From Gemmatimonadota bacterium (GTDB lineage Bacteria; Gemmatimonadota; Gemmatimonadetes; Gemmatimonadales; Gemmatimonadaceae), in contig JAQBQB010000017.1 of the NCBI GenBank assembly GCA_028287235.1, positions 1 through 64,000 on the forward strand: a stretch of 64,000 nt of DNA. Reading direction: 5' to 3'. The notes below the pieces were generated by a model that did not search any database, was not told the origin of the DNA, and saw nothing but the letters and a program-made list of their open reading frames with translations. Of this stretch, positions 27,336-35,254 are shown piece after piece. A program made the translations under genes and the position numbers. Position 1 is the stretch's first letter. Each line of letters starts with the position of its first letter.

Positions 27336-28499
27336 GTGACCGCACGCACCCATCGACCGGCCGATCTCGCCACGATCGCCGTGCATGCGGGCAGCGAAGC
27401 GCGCGAGTCCGATTCACCGGTGGTCCACCCGCTTTTTCAATCGGTGAATTTCCTTCAGGAGATCGGCACCGCGGACGGCCTGCGCTACCCGCGCTTCGGC
27501 AACTCGCCGAATGCGGAGTTGGTGCAGCGCAGGCTCGCCGCGCTCGAGGGGTCCGAAGCGGCGGTGCTCCTGTCGAGCGGCATGGGCGCGACCGCGTGCG
27601 CGCTGCTCGCCCTGCTCCGCCCCGGCGACCATGTCATCGCGAGCGCCTGGATCTACGGCGGCGCCGCGGCGCTGCTCACGAAAGAGTTCACTTCGCTCGG
27701 CATCGAGGTGTCGCTCGTGGATCCGCTCGAGACGCGCATCTGGCGCAAGGAGATGCGGAAGGAGACGCGCGCCATCTTCCTCGAGTCGCCGGTGAATCCC
27801 ACCTGCCGCGTGCTCGACTTGCAGCCGGTGAGCTACATCACCAAGGAGTGCGGCATCGCGCTCGTCGTCGACTCGACGTTCGCCAGTCCGATCAACCTCC
27901 GTCCGCTCGAGCATGGCGCCGACGTCGTCATTCACTCGGCCACGAAATATCTGAACGGCCATCACGACGTGTTGGGCGGCGTCGTCTGCGGCACGAGCCC
28001 GTACATCGAGGAAGTGCGCCAGAAGATGATGCTCTGGGGCCAGGCCCCCGATCCCTTCGGTGCGTGGCTGTTGGAGCGCGGCCTCAAGACGCTCGACGTT
28101 CGCATCAAGCGGCACAATGAGAACGCCATGGCGGTGGCCGAGTGGTGCGCGGAGCAGCAGGAGGAGATTGGGCGGGTGCACTACCCCGGCCTCACCAGCC
28201 ACCCGGATCACGAGATCGCCAAGGCGATGATGGATGGCTTCGGCGGAATGATGGCGATCGAGCTGGCGGGGGGCGCCCGGGCGGCGGAGAGGTTCCTGCG
28301 CAAGCTCAAGATCATCCGCCACGCGCCCAGCCTCGGAGGCGTCGATTCACTTGTTTCCGAGCCCCGGTTCACCTCGCACGCCCATCTCTCGGCCAGCGAT
28401 CGGGCGGATGCCGGCATCCCCGACGGATTCCTACGGCTGAGCATCGGCATCGAAAGTGCTCAGGACTTGATCCGAGATCTCGAACAGGCACTCCACTAG
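27336..28499 (+). CDS. trans-sulfuration PLP enzyme (cystathionine gamma-synthase/lyase family)
   Basis: 387 residues from GTG 27336, with GAGAGGAG just upstream. The PLP lysine lies in HSATKYLNGHHDVLGG; the family signature and the YPRFGNSPNAELVQRRL, SSGMGATACALLALL and SPVNPTCRV motifs are clear. Members make or break cystathionine, or cleave methionine, in sulfur amino acid metabolism. Which reaction it catalyses cannot be told from these residues. It lies in the same operon as the STAS-like pair and directly abuts the AI-2E family gene. Confidence 0.92.
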   Translation: MTARTHRPADLATIAVHAGSEARESDSPVVHPLFQSVNFLQEIGTADGLRYPRFGNSPNAELVQRRLAALEGSEAAVLLSSGMGATACALLALLRPGDHVIASAWIYGGAAALLTKEFTSLGIEVSLVDPLETRIWRKEMRKETRAIFLESPVNPTCRVLDLQPVSYITKECGIALVVDSTFASPINLRPLEHGADVVIHSATKYLNGHHDVLGGVVCGTSPYIEEVRQKMMLWGQAPDPFGAWLLERGLKTLDVRIKRHNENAMAVAEWCAEQQEEIGRVHYPGLTSHPDHEIAKAMMDGFGGMMAIELAGGARAAERFLRKLKIIRHAPSLGGVDSLVSEPRFTSHAHLSASDRADAGIPDGFLRLSIGIESAQDLIRDLEQALH

Positions 28500-29627
28500 A
28501 TGACCGAGCCGATCGCGGTCGCGCCGGAACGACGCCGCCTCGAGCGGCGCGTCAATCCGACGCTGGCCGAGCTTACCCTGCCCGAAGTTCGCCGCATGAT
28601 GGTCACGAGCGTCCTGTTCGTGGTCATCGTCGTGTTGTTCCTGTGGATGGTGCGCACGGTGATCATCGCCGCCATCCTCGGGGTCATCGTCGCGACCTTC
28701 ATGCGCCCCGTGTTCCTCTGGCTGCAGCGAAAGGTCGGCAGCAACATCGTCGCGTCCACGCTCACGCTGCTGCTGCTCATCGTGCCGATCGCCGCGCTCA
28801 CGGTGTACAGCTACGAGCAGATCGCCGACGTCGCCACCTACGTCAGCACCCACCAGGACCAGATCGCGGACAAGATCGACTCGTCGCTGCACAAGCTGCC
28901 GTTCGCCCAGTCGGTGAACACCGGCGCCGCGGTCAAGCACTACGTGCTCGTCGCGTCGAACTACGGAACGAACATCCTGAGCGGACTGCGGGCGACGCTG
29001 GCCAGCATCGCCATTGCGGCGACGATCTTCGTCTTTACCGCCTACTACGTGATGGGCGACGCCGACAACATCATGGAGTACCTGCGGGGCCGAATACCTC
29101 CGCGGTATGGCGAGCTGTCCACCGCGCTCGAGTCCAACGTGCGCGGCGTGCTGTACGGCGCCATTTACTCCACAGTGCTCACCCAGACGGTCAAGTCGCT
29201 GATCATTCTCGGCATGAACTTGATCTTCGGCGTACCGCTCTCGGGCGTGCTCGCGATCATCTCGTTCATCATCGGCTTCTTCCCGATCGTGGGATCGTGG
29301 AGCGTGTACGTGCCCGTGGCGGCCTGGCTCGCGATCTTCGCCAACTCGCCGGGCAAGGCGGTCGCCATGGTGGTCATCGGCTTCTTCTTCAACACGATCT
29401 ACATCTCGACGTTCTTGCGGCCGAAGATCGCCGCGCAAAAGTCGAACGTGCTCAACTTCTACTGGATGCTGGTCGCGCTCGTGACGGGCGTCTACACGTT
29501 CGGGTTGGTGGGCATCCTGCTCGGGCCCATGCTCATCGGGTTGCTCAAGGCGATCCTCGACACCATCATGTCACAGCCGGCGTGGCACTGGGCTGATGCT
29601 CCGTCCGACGCGTCGCCGGCCGACTGA
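28500..29627 (+). CDS. AI-2E family transporter (permease)
   Basis: 375 residues. Hydrophobic segments include VTSVLFVVIVVLFLWMV, TVIIAAILGVIVATFM and STLTLLLLIVPIAALTVYS near the N-terminus. The C-terminal half holds the family hallmarks FGVPLSGVLAIISFIIGFFP and GFFFNTIYISTFLRPKI. It is an inner-membrane protein of the PF01594 superfamily, whose members include Na/H antiporters and putative autoinducer exporters. The substrate is unknown. The ATG follows the previous stop without a gap, so translation is probably coupled. Confidence 0.9.
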   Translation: MTEPIAVAPERRRLERRVNPTLAELTLPEVRRMMVTSVLFVVIVVLFLWMVRTVIIAAILGVIVATFMRPVFLWLQRKVGSNIVASTLTLLLLIVPIAALTVYSYEQIADVATYVSTHQDQIADKIDSSLHKLPFAQSVNTGAAVKHYVLVASNYGTNILSGLRATLASIAIAATIFVFTAYYVMGDADNIMEYLRGRIPPRYGELSTALESNVRGVLYGAIYSTVLTQTVKSLIILGMNLIFGVPLSGVLAIISFIIGFFPIVGSWSVYVPVAAWLAIFANSPGKAVAMVVIGFFFNTIYISTFLRPKIAAQKSNVLNFYWMLVALVTGVYTFGLVGILLGPMLIGLLKAILDTIMSQPAWHWADAPSDASPAD

Positions 29628-29637
29628 CGAGCGAATA

Positions 29638-29958
29638 ATGGCGCATCGAGAATTCCGCGACGGCAGCGGCCGGCAGTGGGCCGTATGGTCCGTGCAGCCC
29701 GAGTATGCGGAGCGACGAGCGGACCCAACCGCCCCCACGACGGCACAACCCGATGTCGAGCGCCGGGGGCGAAAGGAGTTTCGCGTCCCCCTCGCCGGAA
29801 GCTTTTCGCACGGCTGGCTCTGCTTCGAGACGACGGGAGAGAAGCGACGGCTCGCTCCCTTTCCGGAAGGCTGGTCCGAGATGACCGACGAAGGCCTCGA
29901 GGAGCTGTGTGGCACGGCGGCGAAGGTGGAGCACGTCCCCAGGCGCCTCATCGAGTAG
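29638..29958 (+). CDS. small hypothetical protein, paralogue of the 49149-49376 product
   Basis: 106 residues from ATG 29638. The N-terminal REFRDGSGRQWAVWSVQP and later WLCFETTGEKRRLAPFPEGW and MTDEGLEELC resemble the smaller protein at 49149-49376 (RELYDDENRRWVV, SLYYAGEGVMRRVWTYPSDW, LSDAELYEV). This points to a compact family with a beta-strand core. No function is known to me. It lies 10 bases after the AI-2E gene and may end that operon; an imperfect GC stem (29965-29986) follows the stop. Confidence 0.68.
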   Translation: MAHREFRDGSGRQWAVWSVQPEYAERRADPTAPTTAQPDVERRGRKEFRVPLAGSFSHGWLCFETTGEKRRLAPFPEGWSEMTDEGLEELCGTAAKVEHVPRRLIE

Positions 29959-30072
29959 CCTGCCCCGGCCGCGCCAGTCCGGCCGGCGGTTTGGCCGTGA
30001 CGATCCACCTCGTTCGGCCGTCCGCAGTGATGGACCGCAGCATCTCCCAACCGGTCCATCTTCAGAGCACAC

Positions 30073-30774
30073 ATGATTCGCTTCAACAACGTCACGAAGA
30101 GCTACCCGCGGGCGGCGGCCGGCCAGTCCGCGCTGAGCAACGTCAGCTTTCGCATCGCCAAGGGTGAGTTCGTTTTTCTTACCGGTCCCAGCGGCGCGGG
30201 CAAGAGCACCATTCTCAAGCTGCTGTACATGGACGAGCGCCCCACGAGCGGTGAGGTGCGCGTCAGCGGCTACAGCTCCTTGGAGATCAAGCGTCGCGAC
30301 GTCGCCAAGCTGCGCCGCCGCCTGGGCATCGTCTTCCAGGACTTCCAGCTTCTCGAGGATCGCACGGCCGAAGCCAACGTCGGCTTTGCGCTCGAGGTGA
30401 TCGGCACGCCCGCGGCGAACATTCCGAACAAGGTGGCGCGCGCCCTCACCCAGGTCGGCCTCGCCTCGAAGGCGACCGCCTTTCCCAAGGAGCTCTCCGG
30501 CGGCGAGCAGCAGCGCGTGGCCTTCGCGCGCGCGCTCGTGAACGATCCATTCGTCCTCATCGCCGACGAGCCCACCGGCAACCTCGACGAGCGCGCCACC
30601 CGCGGCATCTTCCAGCTCCTGCGCGAGATCAACGCCTCGGGCACCGCCGTGATGATGGCGACACACGATCTCCAGCTCGTACGCAGCACGGATTATCGCT
30701 GCATCGAGCTGAATCACGGCGAGATCGTGTTCGACTCCGCCGACGCGCCCAAGATCGAAGTCGAGGCCGACTGA
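30073..30774 (+). CDS. ftsE: cell division ATP-binding protein FtsE
   Basis: 233 residues. Walker A GPSGAGKST is at residues 38-46; the Q-loop is VFQDFQLLED, the signature LSGGEQQRVAFARAL, Walker B VLIADEPTGNLD and the H-loop MATHDLQ. FtsE pairs with FtsX at the division site and transmits ATP hydrolysis to periplasmic peptidoglycan hydrolase activators. Its stop overlaps the ftsX start (TGATG). The promoter probably lies in the 114-bp gap upstream. Confidence 0.96.
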   Translation: MIRFNNVTKSYPRAAAGQSALSNVSFRIAKGEFVFLTGPSGAGKSTILKLLYMDERPTSGEVRVSGYSSLEIKRRDVAKLRRRLGIVFQDFQLLEDRTAEANVGFALEVIGTPAANIPNKVARALTQVGLASKATAFPKELSGGEQQRVAFARALVNDPFVLIADEPTGNLDERATRGIFQLLREINASGTAVMMATHDLQLVRSTDYRCIELNHGEIVFDSADAPKIEVEAD

Positions 30775-31622
30775 TGCTCGCCCTCCGCACCGCGCTCACG
30801 GCCTTCCGCCGGGCGCCGCTGCTCAGCGTCTTGAGCATCACGACGATCGCGTTCTCGCTCTTCGCCTTCGGCCTCTTCGGGCTCGTGGCGCTCAACATCA
30901 GGAACGCACTGCAACAGGTGGAAGAGCGCGTCGAGATCCGCGCCTTCGTCGCCGAGGGCACGACCGTGGAGCGCATCACGGCGACGGGCGACGAGATCGC
31001 GAAGTTTCCCGAGGTCGCGCGGGTGGACGTCGTCACGCAGGAGCAGGCGCTCGACCGGGCGCGCAAGGAGCTCGGTGAGTTCAAGGACGTGTTCGAGTCC
31101 CAGTTCCTTCCCGCCTCGCTCGACGTGCATCTCAAGCAGGGCTTCCGCGATCCCGCCACCGTGCGCACGGTGGCCGACCGCATTCGCGGCTACGACTTCG
31201 TGGACGACGTTCGCTTCGGTGAGGAGTGGATCACGCAGCTCTATCGCCTGCGCAACATCGCCGGCGTCGCGGGCCTCACCCTCGGCCTCGCCTTCGCCGC
31301 GGTCGCGATCATCATCATCGGCGCCACGATCCGCATGGCGGTGCTGGCGCGCAGCCGCGAGATCTCGATCATGCGTCTCGTCGGCGCGACCGACGGTTTC
31401 ATTCGGCGGCCGTTCCTCATCGAGGGCTCGATCAAGGGTGTCCTCGGAGGGTTCCTGGCCCTCGTGATGACGTACCTCGCCATGCGCGTCCTCGAGCAAT
31501 ACCTCCACTTCGAGACTGCCTTCTTCGACCGCCGCCTCGCCACCCTCGGCGTCATCTTCGGCGCGCTCATGGGATTGATGGGCAGCGCCGTGTCGGTCGG
31601 ACGGCATCTGCGACGGGTATGA
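30774..31622 (+). CDS. ftsX: cell division protein FtsX
   Basis: 282 residues. An N-terminal membrane segment (LLSVLSITTIAFSLFAFGLFGL) is followed by a periplasmic domain (about 45-160). The FtsX permease domain has three further membrane spans, including VAGLTLGLAFAAVAIIIIGAT and EISIMRLVGATDGFIRRPF. It relays FtsE ATPase activity to EnvC across the inner membrane. The stop overlaps the envC start (ATGA), giving a coupled ftsE-ftsX-envC unit. Confidence 0.95.
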   Translation: MLALRTALTAFRRAPLLSVLSITTIAFSLFAFGLFGLVALNIRNALQQVEERVEIRAFVAEGTTVERITATGDEIAKFPEVARVDVVTQEQALDRARKELGEFKDVFESQFLPASLDVHLKQGFRDPATVRTVADRIRGYDFVDDVRFGEEWITQLYRLRNIAGVAGLTLGLAFAAVAIIIIGATIRMAVLARSREISIMRLVGATDGFIRRPFLIEGSIKGVLGGFLALVMTYLAMRVLEQYLHFETAFFDRRLATLGVIFGALMGLMGSAVSVGRHLRRV

Positions 31623-32818
31623 GCGTGGGGCGCCGGTGGATGCTTCTGGCGTCTGTCATTCTCGTCGCGCACGCGGCACCGGTGCGCGCGCAAGACGCGC
31701 GCATCCGGGCCCAGCGTGACACGCTCGAGCGCATTCGCCGCGAGCGCGAAGAGCTCGAGAAGCGCGCGCTGGATCTGCAGACCAGTGTCCACGACCTGAA
31801 CGAAGAAGTCACCAACCTCGATCGTCGCGCCGACGCCACGGCGCGCATCGTCAAGACGCTCGAGTCGCAGCTCGTGGCCATCACGGCCGAAGTCGACGAC
31901 GCGTCGGCAAAGGTCACTCACACCGAGACCGAGCTCGCGGCGAAGAAGACTTCCCTGCACCGCCGCCTCGCGGACATCTACAAGCGCGGGGCGCTCTACT
32001 CCACCGAAGCCATGCTTTCGGCGCGGTCGTTCGGCGAGCTCGTGGCGCGCTACAAGTATCTGCACCTGCTCGCGCTGCGCGACCGTTCGCTCGTCAACCG
32101 CGTGGAGCAGCTCCGCGACCAGGTGACGCGCGACCACGACCGCCTCGTGACGCTGCAGAACGTGCTCGTGGAAAACCGCGGCGACAAGCAGCGCGAAGAG
32201 GAGCGGTTACGCGCGCTCGAGCGCGAGCAGCAGTCGAGTCTCGCGCGCACGAAGCAGCAGGCGAAGCAGACCGAAGACCGCCTGGCGAAGCTCAAGAAGA
32301 CCGAGGCGCAGCTCACCGGCGCGATCGCGTCGCTCGAGGCCGAGCGCCGCAAGGCGGAGAGCGCGCGTCCCGCTACCGCGCGTGCGGCCAGCACGATCAA
32401 GACGAGCGACTACGGCAAGCTCGATTGGCCGGTCGACGGATCGCTTCTCTACACCTTCGGCAAGGCGCAGACCGCGAGCAACACGACCATTCGCTGGAAC
32501 GGCGTCGGGATCAAGGCGCCGGCGAACACCGGCGTGCGGTCCGTGGCCGCGGGCAAAGTGGTGAGCGTCGGCCAGCTCGGCACCTACGGGCTCACGGTGA
32601 TCGTCGATCATGGCGGCGGCGACTACTCGATCTACGGCTCCCTCTCGCGGTCCGACGTGAAGCAGGCGCAGACGGTGGCGAAGGGCCAGGTCATCGGCGG
32701 CGTCGGCATCTCGGATCCCGACTATCCGCCGCATCTGCATTTCGAGATCCGGCATGGCGGCGGCGACGGCCGAACGCCTGCGGTGGATCCGGCCGTGTGG
32801 CTGCGGGACCAGCGCTAG
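31619..32818 (+). CDS. envC: EnvC-like amidase activator with degenerate LytM (M23) domain
   Basis: 399 residues from ATG 31619 (the longer reading upstream is a shadow of ftsX). A signal peptide (ending APVRAQ) precedes a long coiled coil (about 27-260), then the LytM domain from about 275. The first zinc ligands are lost: RWNGVGIKAP replaces the HxGxD motif of active M23 enzymes, just as in E. coli EnvC. The later HLHFEIR motif keeps both His residues. It therefore probably activates amidases at the septum rather than cutting peptidoglycan itself. The genetic link to ftsEX fits this role. Confidence 0.92.
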   Translation: MSVGRRWMLLASVILVAHAAPVRAQDARIRAQRDTLERIRREREELEKRALDLQTSVHDLNEEVTNLDRRADATARIVKTLESQLVAITAEVDDASAKVTHTETELAAKKTSLHRRLADIYKRGALYSTEAMLSARSFGELVARYKYLHLLALRDRSLVNRVEQLRDQVTRDHDRLVTLQNVLVENRGDKQREEERLRALEREQQSSLARTKQQAKQTEDRLAKLKKTEAQLTGAIASLEAERRKAESARPATARAASTIKTSDYGKLDWPVDGSLLYTFGKAQTASNTTIRWNGVGIKAPANTGVRSVAAGKVVSVGQLGTYGLTVIVDHGGGDYSIYGSLSRSDVKQAQTVAKGQVIGGVGISDPDYPPHLHFEIRHGGGDGRTPAVDPAVWLRDQR

Positions 32819-32862
32819 TCTCGCGTCGACGGCGCCGCGATGACATCCGGTTTTGAGACTGG

Positions 32863-32890
32863 TTGTAGGCGCTGCCGATCGCGTTAGCTT
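32863..32890 (+). promoter_or_regulatory. promoter of the zinc-ribbon/nfo genes, probably leaderless
   Basis: TTGTAG (32863-32868) and TAGCTT (32885-32890) are 16 bp apart. The ATG at 32898 lies seven bases after the -10 box, about where transcription should start, and no Shine-Dalgarno sequence is visible. Confidence 0.45.
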
Positions 32891-32897
32891 TTGTCGT

Positions 32898-33110
32898 ATG
32901 ACACCGCAGGTCACCAAACGCTGCACCGTGTGCGGGCGCTTCCGAGCGTACGAGCCGGAGGACGCGTTCTGCGTCATCTGCGGACACGAGACGCTCGACG
33001 CCGAGTGCTCGTGCGGGCGCGACTTCGAGTACGCGCTCCAGGAGACCGGCCCCATTCATTGTCCGCGTTGCGGAAAGGCATTCCATGGCAAGTCGGCGGA
33101 GTTCGACTAA
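32898..33110 (+). CDS. small zinc-ribbon protein
   Basis: 70 residues from ATG 32898. Four CxxC-type pairs are seen: CTVCGRF, CVICGHE, CSCGRD and CPRCGK, so it should bind two zinc ions. An alternative start at 32853 adds 15 residues without a ribosome site. It is cytosolic with no recognised role; the ribbon could bind nucleic acid or protein. Its end overlaps the endonuclease IV start by 26 bases in another frame, so the two are cotranscribed and perhaps work together. Confidence 0.72.
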   Translation: MTPQVTKRCTVCGRFRAYEPEDAFCVICGHETLDAECSCGRDFEYALQETGPIHCPRCGKAFHGKSAEFD

Positions 33111-34200
33111 GCGCGGGAACGCAGGACGCGGGAAGAACGAGAAACCGTCTGCCGCGAAGAAGAAGGCGCCGGCGAAGAAAGCACCGGTGAAGAAATCGGC
33201 GGCGAAAAAGGCGCCGCTGAAGAAGCGCGCCCCCAAGAAGCCCTCCCTTCCCGCTTCCACGGTCACCCGTCCGCCCAAGAAGCCCGCCTTCAACGCCAAG
33301 ACCGACAGCGCCAACGATCCAAACTGGGTCGCGCCGGTGTGGGACGACGACGTGCTGCTCGGCGCGCACGTGTCGATCGCCGGCGGAACGCATGCGGCGC
33401 CCGCGCGCGGCCGTGCGATCGGTGCCACGGCGATGCAGATCTTCACGAAGATGGCGAACCGCTGGGCCGAGCGTGACTGCGAGGACGCGGAATGTGGCGC
33501 CTTCCGCGCGGCGATGGGCGAAACGCGCATTCGCGACACCATCGCGCACGATTCGTATTTGATCAATCTCGCCAGCCCGAACGAAACGTTGCGACGCCAG
33601 TCGATCGAGTCGTTCGTCGGCGAGCTGAAACGGTGCGAGGCGCTGGGACTCACCTATCTCGTGTCGCACCCGGGCAACTACATCGACGATCGCGCGAGCG
33701 GCATTCAGCGAAACGCCGAGGGCATCACCGAGGCGCTGTCGCGCGCGCCGGGCAACACGATTCTCTGCATGGAGACCACGGCGGGATCGGGCACCGCGAT
33801 CGGCGCAACGTTCGAGGACCTCGCGCAGTTGATCGACGCGATTCCGGAGCCGTACCGTGCACGCGTCGCCGTGTGCGTCGACACCTGTCACGCCTATTCG
33901 GCCGGCTACGACCTTGTCAACGCGTACGAGGACGTGATGCGCCAGTTCGACGACGTGCTCGGCCTCGCGCGGCTGCGCGTGATGCACCTGAACGATTCCA
34001 AGACACCGTTCAACTCGCGGCGCGACCGGCACGAGCTGATTGGCGAAGGGTCGCTTGGCGACGTCGCGTTTCGAAATGTGATGAACGATGCGCGGCTGGC
34101 GCGCGTGCCCAAAGTCATCGAGACGCCGAAAGGCACCGATCCAACGGCGACGGACGCGCGGATGCTGGCACGACTACGGGGCTACATCGCAGCGATGTAA
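33085..34200 (+). CDS. nfo: endonuclease IV with histone-H1-like N-terminal tail
   Basis: 371 residues against about 280 for Nfo. Residues 1-70 are Lys/Ala/Pro-rich with repeated KKAP units (KKAPAKKAPVKKSAAKKAP), like histone H1 tails. The AP-endonuclease TIM barrel follows: GAHVSIAGGTHAAPARG, YLINLASPN, HPGNYIDDRAS, CMETTAGSG, CVDTCHAYSAGYD, HLNDSKTPFNSRRDRHELIGEG and PKVIETPKG supply the three-zinc site. The enzyme cuts DNA 5' of abasic sites in base excision repair. GGAAAGG lies before the ATG. The tail probably tethers the enzyme to DNA. Confidence 0.95.
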   Translation: MASRRSSTKRGNAGRGKNEKPSAAKKKAPAKKAPVKKSAAKKAPLKKRAPKKPSLPASTVTRPPKKPAFNAKTDSANDPNWVAPVWDDDVLLGAHVSIAGGTHAAPARGRAIGATAMQIFTKMANRWAERDCEDAECGAFRAAMGETRIRDTIAHDSYLINLASPNETLRRQSIESFVGELKRCEALGLTYLVSHPGNYIDDRASGIQRNAEGITEALSRAPGNTILCMETTAGSGTAIGATFEDLAQLIDAIPEPYRARVAVCVDTCHAYSAGYDLVNAYEDVMRQFDDVLGLARLRVMHLNDSKTPFNSRRDRHELIGEGSLGDVAFRNVMNDARLARVPKVIETPKGTDPTATDARMLARLRGYIAAM

Positions 34201-34208
34201 CCCCGTAG
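34174..34208. terminator. long hairpin at the end of nfo, likely bidirectional terminator
   Basis: CTACGGGGCTACATCGC (34174-34190) pairs with GCGATGTAACCCCGTAG (34192-34208) with one C/A mismatch and a minimal loop. It contains the nfo stop codon and lies between two convergent genes. There is no T-run on either side. Confidence 0.55.
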
Positions 34209-34241
34209 CATGCAGCCGAGCACGATCACGTCCGACGAGCG

Positions 34242-35009
34242 TTACCGGATCGTCTGCAATCCGAGAATCGTCGACAAGATGTTGCCGAGGATCGACCCGT
34301 TGCCGTTGGAGTAGCTCCCGTACTGCGAGCGGCTGTTGTAGCCGTCCTGGTAGCCGCGCTGGAAGCCCTGGCGGAAGTAGTAGTTGTAGTCCGAGCGGTC
34401 GACGTAGTTGCCGTTGTAGCCGTAGTCGGCGTTGCGGTACGCCGGAGAGTTCTGGAAGTTCGCCGGCCACCGATCCTGACGGTCGGCTTGGCCGGCGCGA
34501 ACGCCCTCCACGTAGCCGTTGTTCACCGCCTGCCGCAGCACCTCGACGCCGTATTGGTTCGTCTGGTGATACGTGCCGCCGACGTTGTAGCGGTAGTTGT
34601 GCGGCGTGTTGACGTACGGATCGTTCGCGTAGTTGCGGTCTCTCTGGATTTGCGCCTGCTGGCGTTGCTGCTGCTGGATCCGCGCCGCGTACTCCTGCTG
34701 CGCGCGGAATTGCGCCGCGCGCTTTTCCTGCTGGAGCTGATCCGTCTGCTGGCGAACGACCTGCGCCTGCTGATCGAGCCGCTGGCGGTATTGATTGTTC
34801 CGCTGCTGCTCTTCCTGGATACGGCGCTGTTGCTCCTGCGGCGGCACGCGGTTCTGCTGGCCGTGCTGGTCCTGCTGAGCATGCTGATCCTGCTGGCCGT
34901 GCTTGTCCTGTTGATCGGGCCGCTTTCCTCTGTCTTGCGCGTGAGCGGCGGTCGATCCGCCAACAGCGAGAACGATCAGCGCCGTACTCAACACCCGGAT
35001 GCGTTTCAT
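34242..35009 (-). CDS. exported Gln/Asn/Tyr-rich protein, unknown
   Basis: 255 residues from ATG 35009, which has GGAGG about eight bases upstream. A signal peptide (MKRIRVLSTALIVLAVGGSTAAHAQ) is followed by a Gln-rich region (residues about 27-130, many QQ pairs interrupted by Asp, His, Arg) and a Tyr/Asn/Gly-rich C-terminal half (YRNADYGYNGNYVDRSDYNY). It looks like a low-complexity periplasmic or surface protein, with the Gln-rich segment probably helical. No family is recognised with confidence. Confidence 0.75.
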   Translation of the reverse strand: MKRIRVLSTALIVLAVGGSTAAHAQDRGKRPDQQDKHGQQDQHAQQDQHGQQNRVPPQEQQRRIQEEQQRNNQYRQRLDQQAQVVRQQTDQLQQEKRAAQFRAQQEYAARIQQQQRQQAQIQRDRNYANDPYVNTPHNYRYNVGGTYHQTNQYGVEVLRQAVNNGYVEGVRAGQADRQDRWPANFQNSPAYRNADYGYNGNYVDRSDYNYYFRQGFQRGYQDGYNSRSQYGSYSNGNGSILGNILSTILGLQTIR

Positions 35010-35254
35010 TGGTCGATCCTCCATGCGATATGCGAACACGTTGCCGCGACTGCACGTCATTCACGGCGCTGCCTTCGCTCACATGGCAATTGGCGCACCG
35101 CCCGCGCGGCTCACTGCTTCTCTTAGTCATACCCGTTCGCGGCGGCGACGGTCCGCGCATTCGGCGCGCGCGCGGAGGAACATTTTGAGAATGCTCATGG
35201 CGCCGCGTGTCAGTTTGGCGTCAGGTTGAATCGCCGGCTGTCGACGGGAGTCGC

